From Flavobacteriaceae bacterium MAR_2010_72 (lineage in GTDB: Bacteria; Bacteroidota; Bacteroidia; Flavobacteriales; Flavobacteriaceae), in NCBI GenBank assembly GCA_003550275.1, contig QXCW01000002.1:1736001-1800000 (forward strand): a stretch of DNA of 64,000 nucleotides, written 5' to 3'. Each line of letters opens with the position of its first letter. Positions within the stretch are counted from its first letter, which is position 1. Under the pieces are notes generated by a model. That model ran no database searches and had not been told where the DNA came from. It saw only the letters and a list, made by a program, of their open reading frames with translations. A program made the position numbers and the translations under genes. Of the stretch, positions 17,472-26,470 are shown piece by piece.

Positions 17472-18716
17472 TTAAAAGTGTTCATCAATAAGGGTCTCGC
17501 TTTCAGAAAGGTTGGTTAAGCGTATTTGTTCCACCTCACCGGCTCCTAAAAATCGATAACGCAAGCCTACAATATTACCAATAGAGGCATTATATGTACT
17601 GGAAAAGAGTTTTTTATTATCAGCAAAAACACTAATACGCTTATTAATGACCTCAATTTTAAGTTTCGTAAGTTTTGATAAATCTACTGAAAGTGCTGAT
17701 AAATCATGTTCTTTGCCGCTTAAGTAAACGTCACTCATCATCATACCCAAATTTGAGGCACAACCAGAAATAGCGAAGGGAATCATATGTGCGCTTTTGG
17801 TACCTACAATAATTATGGTAGCGTTTTGGCATACGGCCCAGGTATCGTTATAAACATTTTTAATAGTGGTTTGCAACCTGAAGTCATCACCCGATAGCGC
17901 TTTAAAATCGTCTATATAATGATAAGTTGATGTTATTGGCCGTTCACTGGAGCGAATCTCATTAATAGTGTTTAAAGGCAACTGTAGCGTTTTAATTTGC
18001 TTGATGTATTTTGGTATTGGTTCATAATCTACGGTAGCCACCCAACCTTGAGATTTAATAAACAAATCCCGTTCTTTAATAATGACACCATCGATCACTA
18101 ATTTAGCTCTAAAATACCCTGGATAGTAATAAATACCTGTGGCCTGTTGTTGTTCAGATTTTATTTTAATGGTTTTTGAAGGGTCCCAGAATTGTTGAAT
18201 ATAAATACTATCAGAGGCTGTATGATTCAAGTCAAAATCAAAAACAACAGAATTAGGTAAATCGTCAGTAACTGGATGGCAACGAAACTCAATCTTTGAC
18301 AAGTCAATTGGTGTGACTTTAGTTTTGATACCAACCATTGAAAACAGAGATATAAAGATAACGGCGAGTATAGCTGCAGAAGGGATAATAATACCGAGAT
18401 TGGGATGTACTTTCCGTTCAAACCAACTAGGCTTTTTTACATTGGCCTTATTAGTAAATTCACGCCAATTGGCATACCCTGCAAATTGCGATAAGGTATT
18501 AAGCGTACTAATGCTTGGTGCATGCGGGTATTGTATTTTTCCCCAAACACGTTTCAACGTTGTAGTACTCAATAAAGTTTTGGTGTCTTTTTGTATAAGA
18601 TCACTCAATTCAACAAACACATCATGATGCCATTGCGATGAATCACCCCAACCCAATTTCTGCTCTATGATGTTGAGGCAGGCCTTAATCATGATATCGT
18701 CTTCGCTCTGATTCAT
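17472..18716 (-). CDS. Membrane-anchored protein with cytoplasmic helical N-domain and large extracytoplasmic domain
   Basis: The ATG at 18716 is chosen (414 residues); the frame stays open 33 nt further. Residues 1-100 are helical and resemble a flavobacterial N-terminal module (LLSTTTLKRVWGK ... STLNTLSQFAGYANWREF) that looks helix-turn-helix-like. One membrane segment follows at about 118-140 (NLGIIIPSAAILAVIFISLF). The remaining 270 residues are beta-rich, with a segment resembling a concanavalin-like fold near the end. The topology suggests a one-piece transmembrane sensor/regulator. It is divergent from the secreted protein at 18847, whose C-terminal part may bind a similar ligand. No named family was recognised. 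Confidence 0.75.
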   Translation of the reverse strand: MNQSEDDIMIKACLNIIEQKLGWGDSSQWHHDVFVELSDLIQKDTKTLLSTTTLKRVWGKIQYPHAPSISTLNTLSQFAGYANWREFTNKANVKKPSWFERKVHPNLGIIIPSAAILAVIFISLFSMVGIKTKVTPIDLSKIEFRCHPVTDDLPNSVVFDFDLNHTASDSIYIQQFWDPSKTIKIKSEQQQATGIYYYPGYFRAKLVIDGVIIKERDLFIKSQGWVATVDYEPIPKYIKQIKTLQLPLNTINEIRSSERPITSTYHYIDDFKALSGDDFRLQTTIKNVYNDTWAVCQNATIIIVGTKSAHMIPFAISGCASNLGMMMSDVYLSGKEHDLSALSVDLSKLTKLKIEVINKRISVFADNKKLFSSTYNASIGNIVGLRYRFLGAGEVEQIRLTNLSESETLIDEHF

Positions 18717-18846
18717 ACAATAAAGTTCTCTAAAATTTACGACTTGCACAAGTTTGAATCAATTTGAACGAATTTGTATGTAAAACTTAACGAATAATTA
18801 ACTGACAAATAGTAGCGCTTACAAGAAATTTGAAAAAAGCAACAGA

Positions 18847-19950
18847 ATGAAAGCAATACAATTAACCTATCTACTCCTATGCACCGTAAGTTTGGCAACG
18901 GCACAAAACAGCATTCCATTAGATACTACGCATTTGCAAATAACGGCCCAATCCTATGTCCTAGAACACTATAAAGGGAAAGATGCCATTTATCTACAGG
19001 CTGGTTCCATGGCTTTAAAAGATGTGACATTTTTAAATGGCACCATTGAGTTTGATGTATACCTAAAAGAAACACAGGCATTTCCTGGCCTATTTTTTAG
19101 AACCAATGCGTCTGATGGTGAACAGTGGTTTATGAGACCCCATTTATCAGGAAAACCGGATGCCAACCAAGCTGCACCAGCTACCAAAGGCATCACACCT
19201 TGGCAATTATATTTCGGCCCAAAATATTCCTTTGCATATACTTATAAATATGATGATTGGACACATGTAAAAGTCGTGGTCAATAATGATAAAGCACAGG
19301 TATTTTTAGATTATTCTGAAAAACCAAATTTATCTTGGCACCTGTTTCATGCGCCAAAAGAAGGCGGAATAAGTATCAGAGGAGGTAATAGTTTGGCATT
19401 GCATATTGCAAATATTAAAGTGAATACAGCTGAATACGAATTAATTGATTTCAACCCCATTGAAAGGCAACCTATTGAAGGACTCATACAAGAATGGGCA
19501 ATATCTGATAAGTTTGAAGAAAAATTATTAGAGGATCCAACTGCATTATCAGATGTAATTAATAAAAGAACCTGGGGAAGAACAATTCAAGTAGAAGAAG
19601 GAACAGCAGCCAATATATCGCGAGTACAACTATTGCGTGATGGCAGAGCAGGAGAAACCGTTTTTGCAAAGATTAAAATCAATTCAGATAAAGACCAAAT
19701 CAAATTATTTCATTTTGGTTACAGCGATAGAGTCGTTGCCATTTTAAATGGGCAAGCCATTTATAAAGGCGATAATGGCTGGCGTACAAGGGATTATCGC
19801 TATTTGGGTACCATAGGTTTGTTTGATGGGATTTACCTAAATCTAAAAAAAGGAGAAAACACCTTATTAATGGCGGTTTCCGAAAGTTTTGGAGGCTGGC
19901 TCATTACAGGGAAATTTGAAGATAACAAGGGTATTAAACTATTACATTAA
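18847..19950 (+). CDS. Secreted protein with LamG/DUF1080-like domain
   Basis: The product has 367 residues with a signal peptide (AIQLTYLLLCTVSLATAQ). Residues 35-200 look like a concanavalin A-like fold (LNGTIEFDVYLKETQAFPGLFF ... WTHVKVVVNNDKAQVFLD) as seen in LamG and 3-keto-disaccharide hydrolase (DUF1080) proteins. The C-terminal 150 residues form a beta-sandwich region (FGYSDRVVAILNGQAIYKG). It is followed after 35 nt by a DUF2911 gene, so they are likely cotranscribed. Carbohydrate binding is an inference; no catalytic residues were identified. Confidence 0.7.
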   Translation: MKAIQLTYLLLCTVSLATAQNSIPLDTTHLQITAQSYVLEHYKGKDAIYLQAGSMALKDVTFLNGTIEFDVYLKETQAFPGLFFRTNASDGEQWFMRPHLSGKPDANQAAPATKGITPWQLYFGPKYSFAYTYKYDDWTHVKVVVNNDKAQVFLDYSEKPNLSWHLFHAPKEGGISIRGGNSLALHIANIKVNTAEYELIDFNPIERQPIEGLIQEWAISDKFEEKLLEDPTALSDVINKRTWGRTIQVEEGTAANISRVQLLRDGRAGETVFAKIKINSDKDQIKLFHFGYSDRVVAILNGQAIYKGDNGWRTRDYRYLGTIGLFDGIYLNLKKGENTLLMAVSESFGGWLITGKFEDNKGIKLLH

Positions 19951-19985
19951 AGTAAATTATGCAATGTATTGAAGAAATGAATCTT

Positions 19986-21086
19986 ATGAAAAAAATGATT
20001 AACATCCTCCAAGTGGTAATGCTTACTTTTTTAGTTGATGCGTCAGCAGTGGCTCAAGATGTTCAAAACTCAAGAAGAATGAGTCATCGTATGGAGATTA
20101 CGAGAACTGTGGGAACAACAGAAATCACTATTATTTACCATAGTCCAACTGCACAAGGACGAAAAATATTTGGAGGTATTGTACCCACTAATTTTGTTGT
20201 TGATGGTAAAGAATACCCTTGGCGTGCGGGTTCTAATGAAAGAACTACTATCGCATTCACGCATGATGTAACTATTAATGGCCATAAGCTATCGGCTGGT
20301 AAATATGGTCTTGTTGTTTTGGTAAATGATACCCACTGGACCTTTGTTTTTTCTAATAACTATAGCTGGGGCGCCTTTCAGTATTCACCTGAAAATGATG
20401 TTTTGCGTTTACAAGTAGAGGTGGAAGAAAAGCCGCATCAAGATTGGTTGAGTTACAATTTTGTGAATCCAAAACCGGAAGCCATAGGGGTTGAATTACG
20501 ATGGGAAACCTTAAGCGCCCAATTTAAGGTTGAAACTGATGTTTCTCAAAATATTCTTTCCGATTTAACTAAAAAAGAAAATAAAACAGCCCGAGACTAT
20601 AGGATTATGGCCATAGAAACAATGGCTAAACATCCCGAAAATAGTGACCTCGCTCTAGACTATTTAGAACTAGCATTAGCCAACATGAATGATTTAGAAG
20701 ATAATAGGAAACGGGCAGAGGAATTTGCTATTAATATGCTAAAAGCTGATTATTTAATCGGTAAAGGCGAAATAAAAAAAGGCAAAATATTAAAAGAACA
20801 AACCATTCCTATTTCAAGTGGGTTTGATATGTATTATTATGCGCTTAATCTATTAATTGTGAAAGGCGATAAGGATGAAGCCTATCGATTATTATCTCAA
20901 AATATAATAAATAATCCCAATCAATGGCAGGCCTATCTTGCTATGGGGGAATATTATCTAAAAGATAATTATCAAAAAGAAGTTGTAAAAAACTTTAAAA
21001 GAGCTTTTGAGTTAGCTCCTGAAAACTCAAAAAATTATGCTAGGTATTTGTACTTACAAAACAAATTAATCTATGAGAGAAATTAA
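19986..21086 (+). CDS. Secreted DUF2911 protein with C-terminal TPR-like region
   Basis: The ATG at 19986 starts a signal peptide (MINILQVVMLTFLVDASAVAQ), giving 366 residues. The DUF2911 domain occupies about 30-180, with diagnostic stretches ITIIYHSPTAQGRKIFG, VPWRAG-like YPWRAGSNERTTI and LSAGKYGLVVLV. The C-terminal half is helical and its last 80 residues look like two TPR units (WQAYLAMGEYYLKDNY, FKRAFELAPENSKNY). DUF2911 proteins are common in Bacteroidota and have no established function. Confidence 0.85.
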   Translation: MKKMINILQVVMLTFLVDASAVAQDVQNSRRMSHRMEITRTVGTTEITIIYHSPTAQGRKIFGGIVPTNFVVDGKEYPWRAGSNERTTIAFTHDVTINGHKLSAGKYGLVVLVNDTHWTFVFSNNYSWGAFQYSPENDVLRLQVEVEEKPHQDWLSYNFVNPKPEAIGVELRWETLSAQFKVETDVSQNILSDLTKKENKTARDYRIMAIETMAKHPENSDLALDYLELALANMNDLEDNRKRAEEFAINMLKADYLIGKGEIKKGKILKEQTIPISSGFDMYYYALNLLIVKGDKDEAYRLLSQNIINNPNQWQAYLAMGEYYLKDNYQKEVVKNFKRAFELAPENSKNYARYLYLQNKLIYERN

Positions 21087-21239
21087 GATAAAAAAGCGAC
21101 TATTCTTTAACCAAATAGAATTGCTAGTACGCTTGAAAATGATACTGGTCTAAAAATTAGACTTTAGAAACGGGCCGTAATATGACGCAACCAATTCAAA
21201 ATTATTGCATCCCTATCCTATAATGTAAATATAAAAGCC

Positions 21240-21653
21240 ATGAAAATTAGAAAGTTAAGTTTAGTAGTAGTTTCAGTAATTGTTCTTATTACAAGTTGTA
21301 ATACTGATGATAGGACCAATCAAGAAACACTAACCGGAATTTGGAATGTTAGACAAATCAGTGGTGGAGTTGCAGGAATAAACGACGAATATGAGCCTGG
21401 AACTATAACTTGGTCATTTAACAATCAAATTCTGATAGTTGACAATAATGAAAATCAAGGAAATACATATAGCGGTTTGGAAAGTGGAACCTATAATTTT
21501 TCTACTATTGAAATAGATGGCGTTAATTATATTATTATAAATAACGCTGAATATGGGAGTTATACGCTTTCAATTGACAGCTTAACAATTAATCAAAACC
21601 AAACGTCATCTGGGCCTGGAGCTGATGGATTTATTCTACAGTTTGAAAAATAA
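21240..21653 (+). CDS. Small lipoprotein, lipocalin-like
   Basis: The product has 137 residues with a lipoprotein signal (LVVVSVIVLITSCNTDD). The pattern LTGIWNVRQISGG ... TITWSFNNQILIVDN ... GTYNF is that of small flavobacterial lipocalin-like lipoproteins, in which the GxW motif begins the barrel. Nothing more specific can be said. Confidence 0.7.
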   Translation: MKIRKLSLVVVSVIVLITSCNTDDRTNQETLTGIWNVRQISGGVAGINDEYEPGTITWSFNNQILIVDNNENQGNTYSGLESGTYNFSTIEIDGVNYIIINNAEYGSYTLSIDSLTINQNQTSSGPGADGFILQFEK

Positions 21654-21770
21654 TAACTTTAGTACAAAGTCCCTAATCTATCACTTTAAGATGTTAAGAC
21701 TAATAAACATAGTAACCTTAAGTTAGTTTAAGCGTCAAAATAAGTACATCAATCAAAATTCAAAGGACCA

Positions 21771-22853
21771 ATGAAAAAATTAATCAAATCAAAATGGCTT
21801 TGGAGTCCGCTTATCATCATCATAATGTTAATAGGGTTGTATTTTTATAAAGCCCAATTTCAAGGTATTAAACAACACATTAGTTTTAGTTCAGATATTA
21901 AGCTCGAAGGGTTACTTTTAAAGCCCGAAACACCTGGTCCACATCCAGCAATTATTTTACTTCATGGAGCAGGAGGAAACCATCAACATCATAACAAGCC
22001 CTTTTATAGGTTTCATGCCAATGCCTTTTTAGAAAAGGGTTTTGCTGTTCTCGTGTACACCAAAAGAGGTTCTGGAAATCATGATGTCAATTATGACATT
22101 TTTACCTATAAACAATTGGTAAATGATGCCCTTGCTGCTATTAAATTTTTAAGAGAACAAAAGGACATTGACCAAAACAATATTGGACTCATGGGTATAA
22201 GTGAATCGGGATGGTTCACACCTGAACTGGCCTATTTAGATGGGCATCTTAAATTCATAATTAATAGGGTGAGTTCACCTTTCACATTTTCAAAAACGGT
22301 GATTCATGAGGTCAAAATGGATGCACTCAATGAGGGTTTTACCGAAACCGAAGTAACCCAAGACATCGTACCGCTTACACAACAAATATGGCAGTATTAT
22401 ATTGATACTTCAAAAGATCCATCACTAGCGATGGGACCAGAGCGTGACGCCATTAATGCAAAACTAAAAGCGGCACATGACCATGAACGCCTTGGTAAAT
22501 GGTTTCAGTTTGAACAGCTTGAACCATACGATTCCATAACCTATGCAGCACGTGGTCAAAATTTTGCCTATGATCCATTACCGTATTTAAAGGAAATTAA
22601 CCTTCCACTATTTTATGTTATGGCTGGAGAAGATGTAAATATTCCAACCCATGATGTTGTAAATTTTCTTGAAAAATTTAAGAAAACAAACCATAAAAAT
22701 ATCAGCATCAAAGTGTACCCCAATGCCAGTCATTATCTCTATAAATGGGGATTAGGTGACGGGCCTTACGATGGTTGGCTCTATCAAACAGGTTATCTGG
22801 ATACGATAACTACTTGGGCGGCGAACCAAATAACAACAGCTTCAAACAACTAA
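21771..22853 (+). CDS. Membrane-anchored alpha/beta hydrolase
   Basis: The product has 360 residues with an N-terminal membrane anchor (SPLIIIIMLIGLYFY). The alpha/beta hydrolase fold shows the oxyanion segment IILLHGAGGNHQHH, the nucleophile elbow GISESG, an acid near AGEDVNIPTHD and the catalytic His in NASHYLY. The C-terminal region resembles dipeptidyl-peptidase/BAAT-type hydrolases acting on small esters or amides. Substrate unknown. A 38-codon gene and a deoxyribosyltransferase follow immediately, possibly in one transcript. Confidence 0.85.
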   Translation: MKKLIKSKWLWSPLIIIIMLIGLYFYKAQFQGIKQHISFSSDIKLEGLLLKPETPGPHPAIILLHGAGGNHQHHNKPFYRFHANAFLEKGFAVLVYTKRGSGNHDVNYDIFTYKQLVNDALAAIKFLREQKDIDQNNIGLMGISESGWFTPELAYLDGHLKFIINRVSSPFTFSKTVIHEVKMDALNEGFTETEVTQDIVPLTQQIWQYYIDTSKDPSLAMGPERDAINAKLKAAHDHERLGKWFQFEQLEPYDSITYAARGQNFAYDPLPYLKEINLPLFYVMAGEDVNIPTHDVVNFLEKFKKTNHKNISIKVYPNASHYLYKWGLGDGPYDGWLYQTGYLDTITTWAANQITTASNN

Positions 22854-22854
22854 T

Positions 22855-22971
22855 ATGAACAAACTAAAAATAGTAGTAACTTCTTGGATATTCAACCTGA
22901 TATCATTATATCTTTGCGTCGTGCTTCAATATAATTATGTTGTAATACCTGAAGAAAACATTGAAAACTAA
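22855..22971 (+). CDS. Possible 38-residue membrane miniprotein
   Basis: The ATG lies one base after the hydrolase stop codon. It encodes 38 residues with one hydrophobic segment (IVVTSWIFNLISLYLCVVL). Its 3' end overlaps the TTG start of the next gene by 11 nt, so it may couple translation of the two. No family known. Confidence 0.45.
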   Translation: MNKLKIVVTSWIFNLISLYLCVVLQYNYVVIPEENIEN

Positions 22972-23440
22972 ACTATATTTTGCAGGACCTCTTTTTAGCC
23001 AAGCTGAAAGAGATTATAACCAAAAACTTTGTTTACAAATAGAGAATATTGGTTTTAAAGTTTTTTTACCTCAAAGAGATGGAGCTGAATTAGACAAGCC
23101 TCCATATCAAGAAATGACGCAATTAGAAAGAAATAAAGTTATTTTTGAATTAGATATTAAGCACGTATCTGATTCGGATATTTTTTTGTTTGTTTTGGAT
23201 GGAAGAGTGCCTGACGAGGGCGCTTGTTTTGAATTAGGAATGGCATATAATCAAAAGATTCAAAGTAATTCTGAAAAACTAATAATTGGAATTCATACTG
23301 ACATGAGAGCTTCCTTTATAAATTCAAAATTGAATGCTATGATAGAAGGTGCATTTGACAACATATTCCACTCTGAACAAAACCTGTTGGACTTTTTGAC
23401 TGAAATTCAAAAAACCTATTACAACAAAAGCTATAGTTAA
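22961..23440 (+). CDS. Nucleoside 2-deoxyribosyltransferase family protein, TTG start
   Basis: The product has 159 residues. KLYFAGPLFSQAERDYNQ is the substrate-loop start of the family, and VSDSDIFLFVLDGRVPDEGACFELGMAY carries the Asp/Glu catalytic region (DGxxxDEGxxxE). Family members swap or hydrolyse the base of deoxynucleosides. The only start placing the conserved N-terminus correctly is TTG at 22961, because an in-frame stop lies at 22943 and no ATG comes before residue 50. Cytosolic nucleotide salvage or phage defence role cannot be separated from sequence alone. Confidence 0.88.
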   Translation: MKTKLYFAGPLFSQAERDYNQKLCLQIENIGFKVFLPQRDGAELDKPPYQEMTQLERNKVIFELDIKHVSDSDIFLFVLDGRVPDEGACFELGMAYNQKIQSNSEKLIIGIHTDMRASFINSKLNAMIEGAFDNIFHSEQNLLDFLTEIQKTYYNKSYS

Positions 23441-23441
23441 A

Positions 23442-23540
23442 ATGAATAAACTCTTTATCCTATGTTTTTTGATGTCATGCCCTTCGATGCTTGCACAAAT
23501 GGAGCAAAGCATTGTGTCGGGAGATGATAATATCCATTGA
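23442..23540 (+). pseudogene. Isolated signal-peptide ORF, probably a truncated exported-protein gene
   Basis: ATG one base after the previous stop codon. It encodes 32 residues: a complete signal peptide (NKLFILCFLMSCPSMLAQ) and twelve more residues, then a stop. It reads like the 5' remnant of a secreted protein gene. Confidence 0.5.
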
Positions 23541-23790
23541 TACAAAGTGTTCTTTTTAAGTTGACACAGTCACCAATCCTGACGATTTGCAGACATAACG
23601 AGCGGTAAATCATGATCAGGGCATTTAATTAAAAAAGAAAAGACAAACTAAAAAAGAAATTGAATCATTAATGCAATCACGCGAGAGGTACGAAGTAATG
23701 TCCTCAAATCGTCTTGAAATCAAAGATTCACGAATCCATATTAATAAAATAGAATAATGAGTATGTTTTGGTTCATTTTGCATCAAGGTA
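23541..23790 (+). other. Intergenic with a possible gene 3' remnant
   Basis: No intact gene. A start-less open frame at 23629-23757 ends with a charged segment (SRERYEVMSSNRLEIKD) and a stop, suggesting the tail of a lost gene. Family not recognised. Confidence 0.35.
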
Positions 23791-24493
23791 AAATGAACAA
23801 TTATAAAAATAAAAACACAACTTCTCGATACATCACGCTACGCGAGCCACTCGAAGTGACAAACTATTTCTTCTAGATTTAAGGCATTCTTTCTTTTAGC
23901 TTGTCACCCTGAGCCTGTCGAAGGGTAGACGAGCAAAGAAAATGAACAATTATAAAAAGCAACAACTCAACTTCTCGATACATCACGCTATGCGTGCCAC
24001 TCGAAGTGACGAACAACTATTTAAATATGAAATCTAGGTTACAAGACGTCCTTTCTTTTAGCTTGTCACCCTGAGCCTGTCGAAGGGTAGACGAGCAGAG
24101 AAAATGAACAATAATAAAAATAATAACACAACTTCTCGATACATCACGCTACGCGTGACACTCGAAGAGACAAACTATTAATTAAACATGAAATCTAGAA
24201 TACAAGGCGTCTTTTCTTTTAGCTTGTCACCCAGAGCTTGTCGAAGGGTAGACGAGCAAAGAAAATGAATAATTATAAAAACAACAACACAACTTCTCGA
24301 TACATCACGCTACGCGTGCCACTCGAAGTGACGAACAACTATTTAAATATGAAATCTAGAATACAAGATGTCCTTTCTTTTAGCTTGTCACCCAGAGCCT
24401 GTCGAAGGGTAGACGAGCAGAGAAATTGAACAATTATAAAAACAGCAATTCAACTTCTCGATACATCACGCTATGCGTGCCACTCGAAGTGAC
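23791..24493. repeat. Tandem array of about 4.4 units, 149-162 bp each
   Basis: Units begin with ATGAACAATTATAAAAA at 23793, 23942, 24104 and 24265, with a partial unit from about 24425. Each holds a conserved block CTTCTCGATACATCACGCT followed by GCGTGCCACTCGAAGTGAC, and a second block TTGTCACCCTGAGCCTGTCG. Both blocks contain short palindromes (CACGCtacGCGTG, CACTcgaAGTG). The second block is the reverse complement of a dispersed repeat seen again near 61165. No credible protein is encoded. Confidence 0.85.
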
Positions 24494-24511
24494 ATTATTA
24501 CCTTTTACAGT

Positions 24512-25150
24512 TTACATCATAACACATCCCAAATACCTACTCGTAGCTGCTATACGCTTTGACCCATTATAAAACGTAGCCCAAAACTCAATCTCCAAAC
24601 CCTCAAACGCCACAGGCATGATCATCTCGCAGCGCTCGTCGGAACGCTGTGCCTCATGAAGTACCAACTCAAAATGTTTATACAGTGGCGAATAGGCCAC
24701 AACCATAAGCTCGTCAGTAGCATAGGCGAGACCCTGATCGCTATTGTCTCTCCAGGTCAGGCTTAAGGTTTCAGGAGCGATACGCTGTAACACAGGTTGC
24801 TCAATAGGGCACAACTCACCTTTGGCAATCAGCACCTTGGGGTAATGAATGGCCAAGCCATTAGAGCTTGTGACCAGCGCTTCCTTCATATGGTAAGACA
24901 TGGCATTGTTATAAGGCGGATGTTTAGCCACCGTAGACCCGAAGGTCATACTTAACAGCTGTTTGATATCGCCAAGAAATTCCTGAACCAGTTTTAAACG
25001 TTGCTGTTGTTGTAATTGCGCCGCACTAAAGTGTGGTGTACCACTTTGGGGTAGGGTGCGTAACACGTTTTGTCCGCGCCAGCTGCTTCCAACTACAGGA
25101 CCTAATTTACCCGAAAAGCCGCCTAGCGGACCGTTGTTAAATGTAGCCAT
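24512..25150 (-). CDS. DUF6266 family protein
   Basis: The ATG at 25150 is chosen because it begins the family's signature MATFNNGPLGGFSGKLGPVV; the open frame further upstream is not like the family. It has 212 residues, predominantly beta in the second half (LSLTWRDNSDQGLAYATDEL, KHFELVLHEAQRSDERCEM). DUF6266 proteins are common in Bacteroidota, often in several copies, with no known function. It lies between the tandem repeat array and the left end of the cassette array. Confidence 0.85.
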   Translation of the reverse strand: MATFNNGPLGGFSGKLGPVVGSSWRGQNVLRTLPQSGTPHFSAAQLQQQQRLKLVQEFLGDIKQLLSMTFGSTVAKHPPYNNAMSYHMKEALVTSSNGLAIHYPKVLIAKGELCPIEQPVLQRIAPETLSLTWRDNSDQGLAYATDELMVVAYSPLYKHFELVLHEAQRSDERCEMIMPVAFEGLEIEFWATFYNGSKRIAATSRYLGCVMM

Positions 25151-25739
25151 ATTAAAAAGTTTTATACCGTTTGCCCTAAAGCAGACCGAATGTAGTAAAA
25201 AAACATTAAAAACATCTATGAAATGCATATTTATTCGATGTAATGCATTATTAGATCTAATTTGATGTACGGTTAATTCGGGTTTCCTTCGGGATTTCTT
25301 CGTGTTTTGCCCATAAAACCTGGGGTTTAGCGAACAAAACCCGAAGAAAGTGCGAACCAAGGCCGAAAATAGGGGATAGGTGAGGGCATAAATTTGGGAG
25401 CGATTGCATATTTGTACCAATCACTCTTATGTTGGTTAGTAACTACTTTTAGCATGAGGTGTAAAGGATTATTGGTGTGTTGAAGTTTGAAACGTTTATT
25501 CGTTGATTTGTTAAATTGGCTGTTCATGCAATCATTAAACTGAAAATTTTTGGGCAGATTCACAAACCAACTCAAAAGCAGATAAAAATACCTAGGGTTA
25601 GGTATAGGAAAATTCGCTTTTTTTGAGTTACTTGTGAATATGTTTTACGGTATAAAAAAACCTTTTAAATTAAGTTTAAAAAGTGTTGATATCCGGCAAT
25701 ATTAAGAGTTAAAAGTGTATTTTAGTGAACATATAACCA
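25151..25739. other. Gene-free region left of the cassette array
   Basis: About 590 bp without a convincing gene. It contains one inverted repeat (25295-25349). No integrase gene, no attC-like palindrome and no recognised attI consensus is present directly left of the first cassette junction at 25740. Confidence 0.5.
25295..25349. repeat. 15-bp inverted repeat
   Basis: TTTCTTCGTGTTTTG (25295) and CAAAACCCGAAGAAA (25335) pair with one mismatch around a 25-nt loop that can itself fold (TAAAACC/GGGTTTA). It lies upstream of the DUF6266 start. Confidence 0.6.
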
Positions 25740-25746
25740 GTTGTGC
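25740..25746 (+). promoter_or_regulatory. Left junction core (GTTGTGC) of the cassette array
   Basis: AACCAGTTGTGCGTCAT contains the first GTT core. GTTGTGCGT matches the end ACGCACAAC of the first cassette at 26314-26322. It is not part of a palindrome, so it is an attI-like or secondary insertion site. Confidence 0.6.
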
Positions 25747-25832
25747 GTCATATAACAAACGACTCTAAAAAAGAAAAACGGGATAGCTGAAAACCGAATA
25801 GAGTAAGCATTAAAAACTAAAAATGCCCAATT

Positions 25833-26288
25833 ATGAAATCAACTTTTAAATTTCTAATTACTCTGATTTGCCTTACGGTATTTTCAACTACTTCAGTTCT
25901 CGGACAAATAAATGAAGAACAAAAACTTTTATACAAAACAGGAAATCCCGCGGATTGGCCTAAAGAACAAGATGCTGTAGTTTCTGCACCAAAAAATCAT
26001 AAAATTTTGTTGGAAAATGACAAAGTAAGAGTTCTGGAAGTAACAATTGAGCCAAATGAATTAGAAGCTGTTCATCATCATCAATGGCCGAGTGTACTTT
26101 ATATTATGGAAGCTGGAGATTTTATTGATCGTGATGGAGAAGGAAATGTAATTATGGATTCTCGCAAAATACCAGAACCACTTACTTTCCCTTTGACAAT
26201 GTATAAAAAACCAGAAGCACCTCATTCTGTAGAAAATTTGAGTGACACTGTAACAATTCGACTAATAAGAGTGGAAATGAAACAATAA
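25833..26288 (+). CDS. Secreted cupin-domain protein (cassette 1)
   Basis: The product has 151 residues with a signal peptide (FLITLICLTVFSTTSVLGQ). A small beta-barrel follows with the cupin metal motif region VHHHQWPSVLYIME and a second motif near PEAPHSVENLSDT. Small exported cupins bind a metal or a small ligand; substrate unknown. It occupies a unit that starts GTTGTGCGT and ends ACGCACAAC. Confidence 0.85.
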   Translation: MKSTFKFLITLICLTVFSTTSVLGQINEEQKLLYKTGNPADWPKEQDAVVSAPKNHKILLENDKVRVLEVTIEPNELEAVHHHQWPSVLYIMEAGDFIDRDGEGNVIMDSRKIPEPLTFPLTMYKKPEAPHSVENLSDTVTIRLIRVEMKQ

Positions 26289-26315
26289 AAGTTCTACGAT
26301 GGAAAAAATACGAAC

Positions 26316-26446
26316 GCACAACAATGGCTATAAGTAATTGCTTGTTCTCGCCTACTTTTGAAAATCCTTTCGGATTTTCAGTTTTGTGTGTACTTGCATA
26401 GTTAAGTGCTAACCCACGCAACTACTCATAGCCGAGACCGTTGTGC
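26316..26446 (+). repeat. attC-like site 1 (131 bp)
   Basis: R' GCACAAC, arms GGCTATAAGTAATTGC and GCAACTACTCATAGCC, spacers AAT and GAGACC, R'' GTTGTGC. Inner stem TGAAAATCC/GGATTTTCA. Confidence 0.75.
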
Positions 26447-26470
26447 TTCATTATGACAAACCGCTAACCA

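Noticed and set aside
24238-24429. A 63-codon open frame inside the repeat array
   Set aside because: It lies wholly in repeat units, is not shared by the other units in frame, and has no family resemblance.
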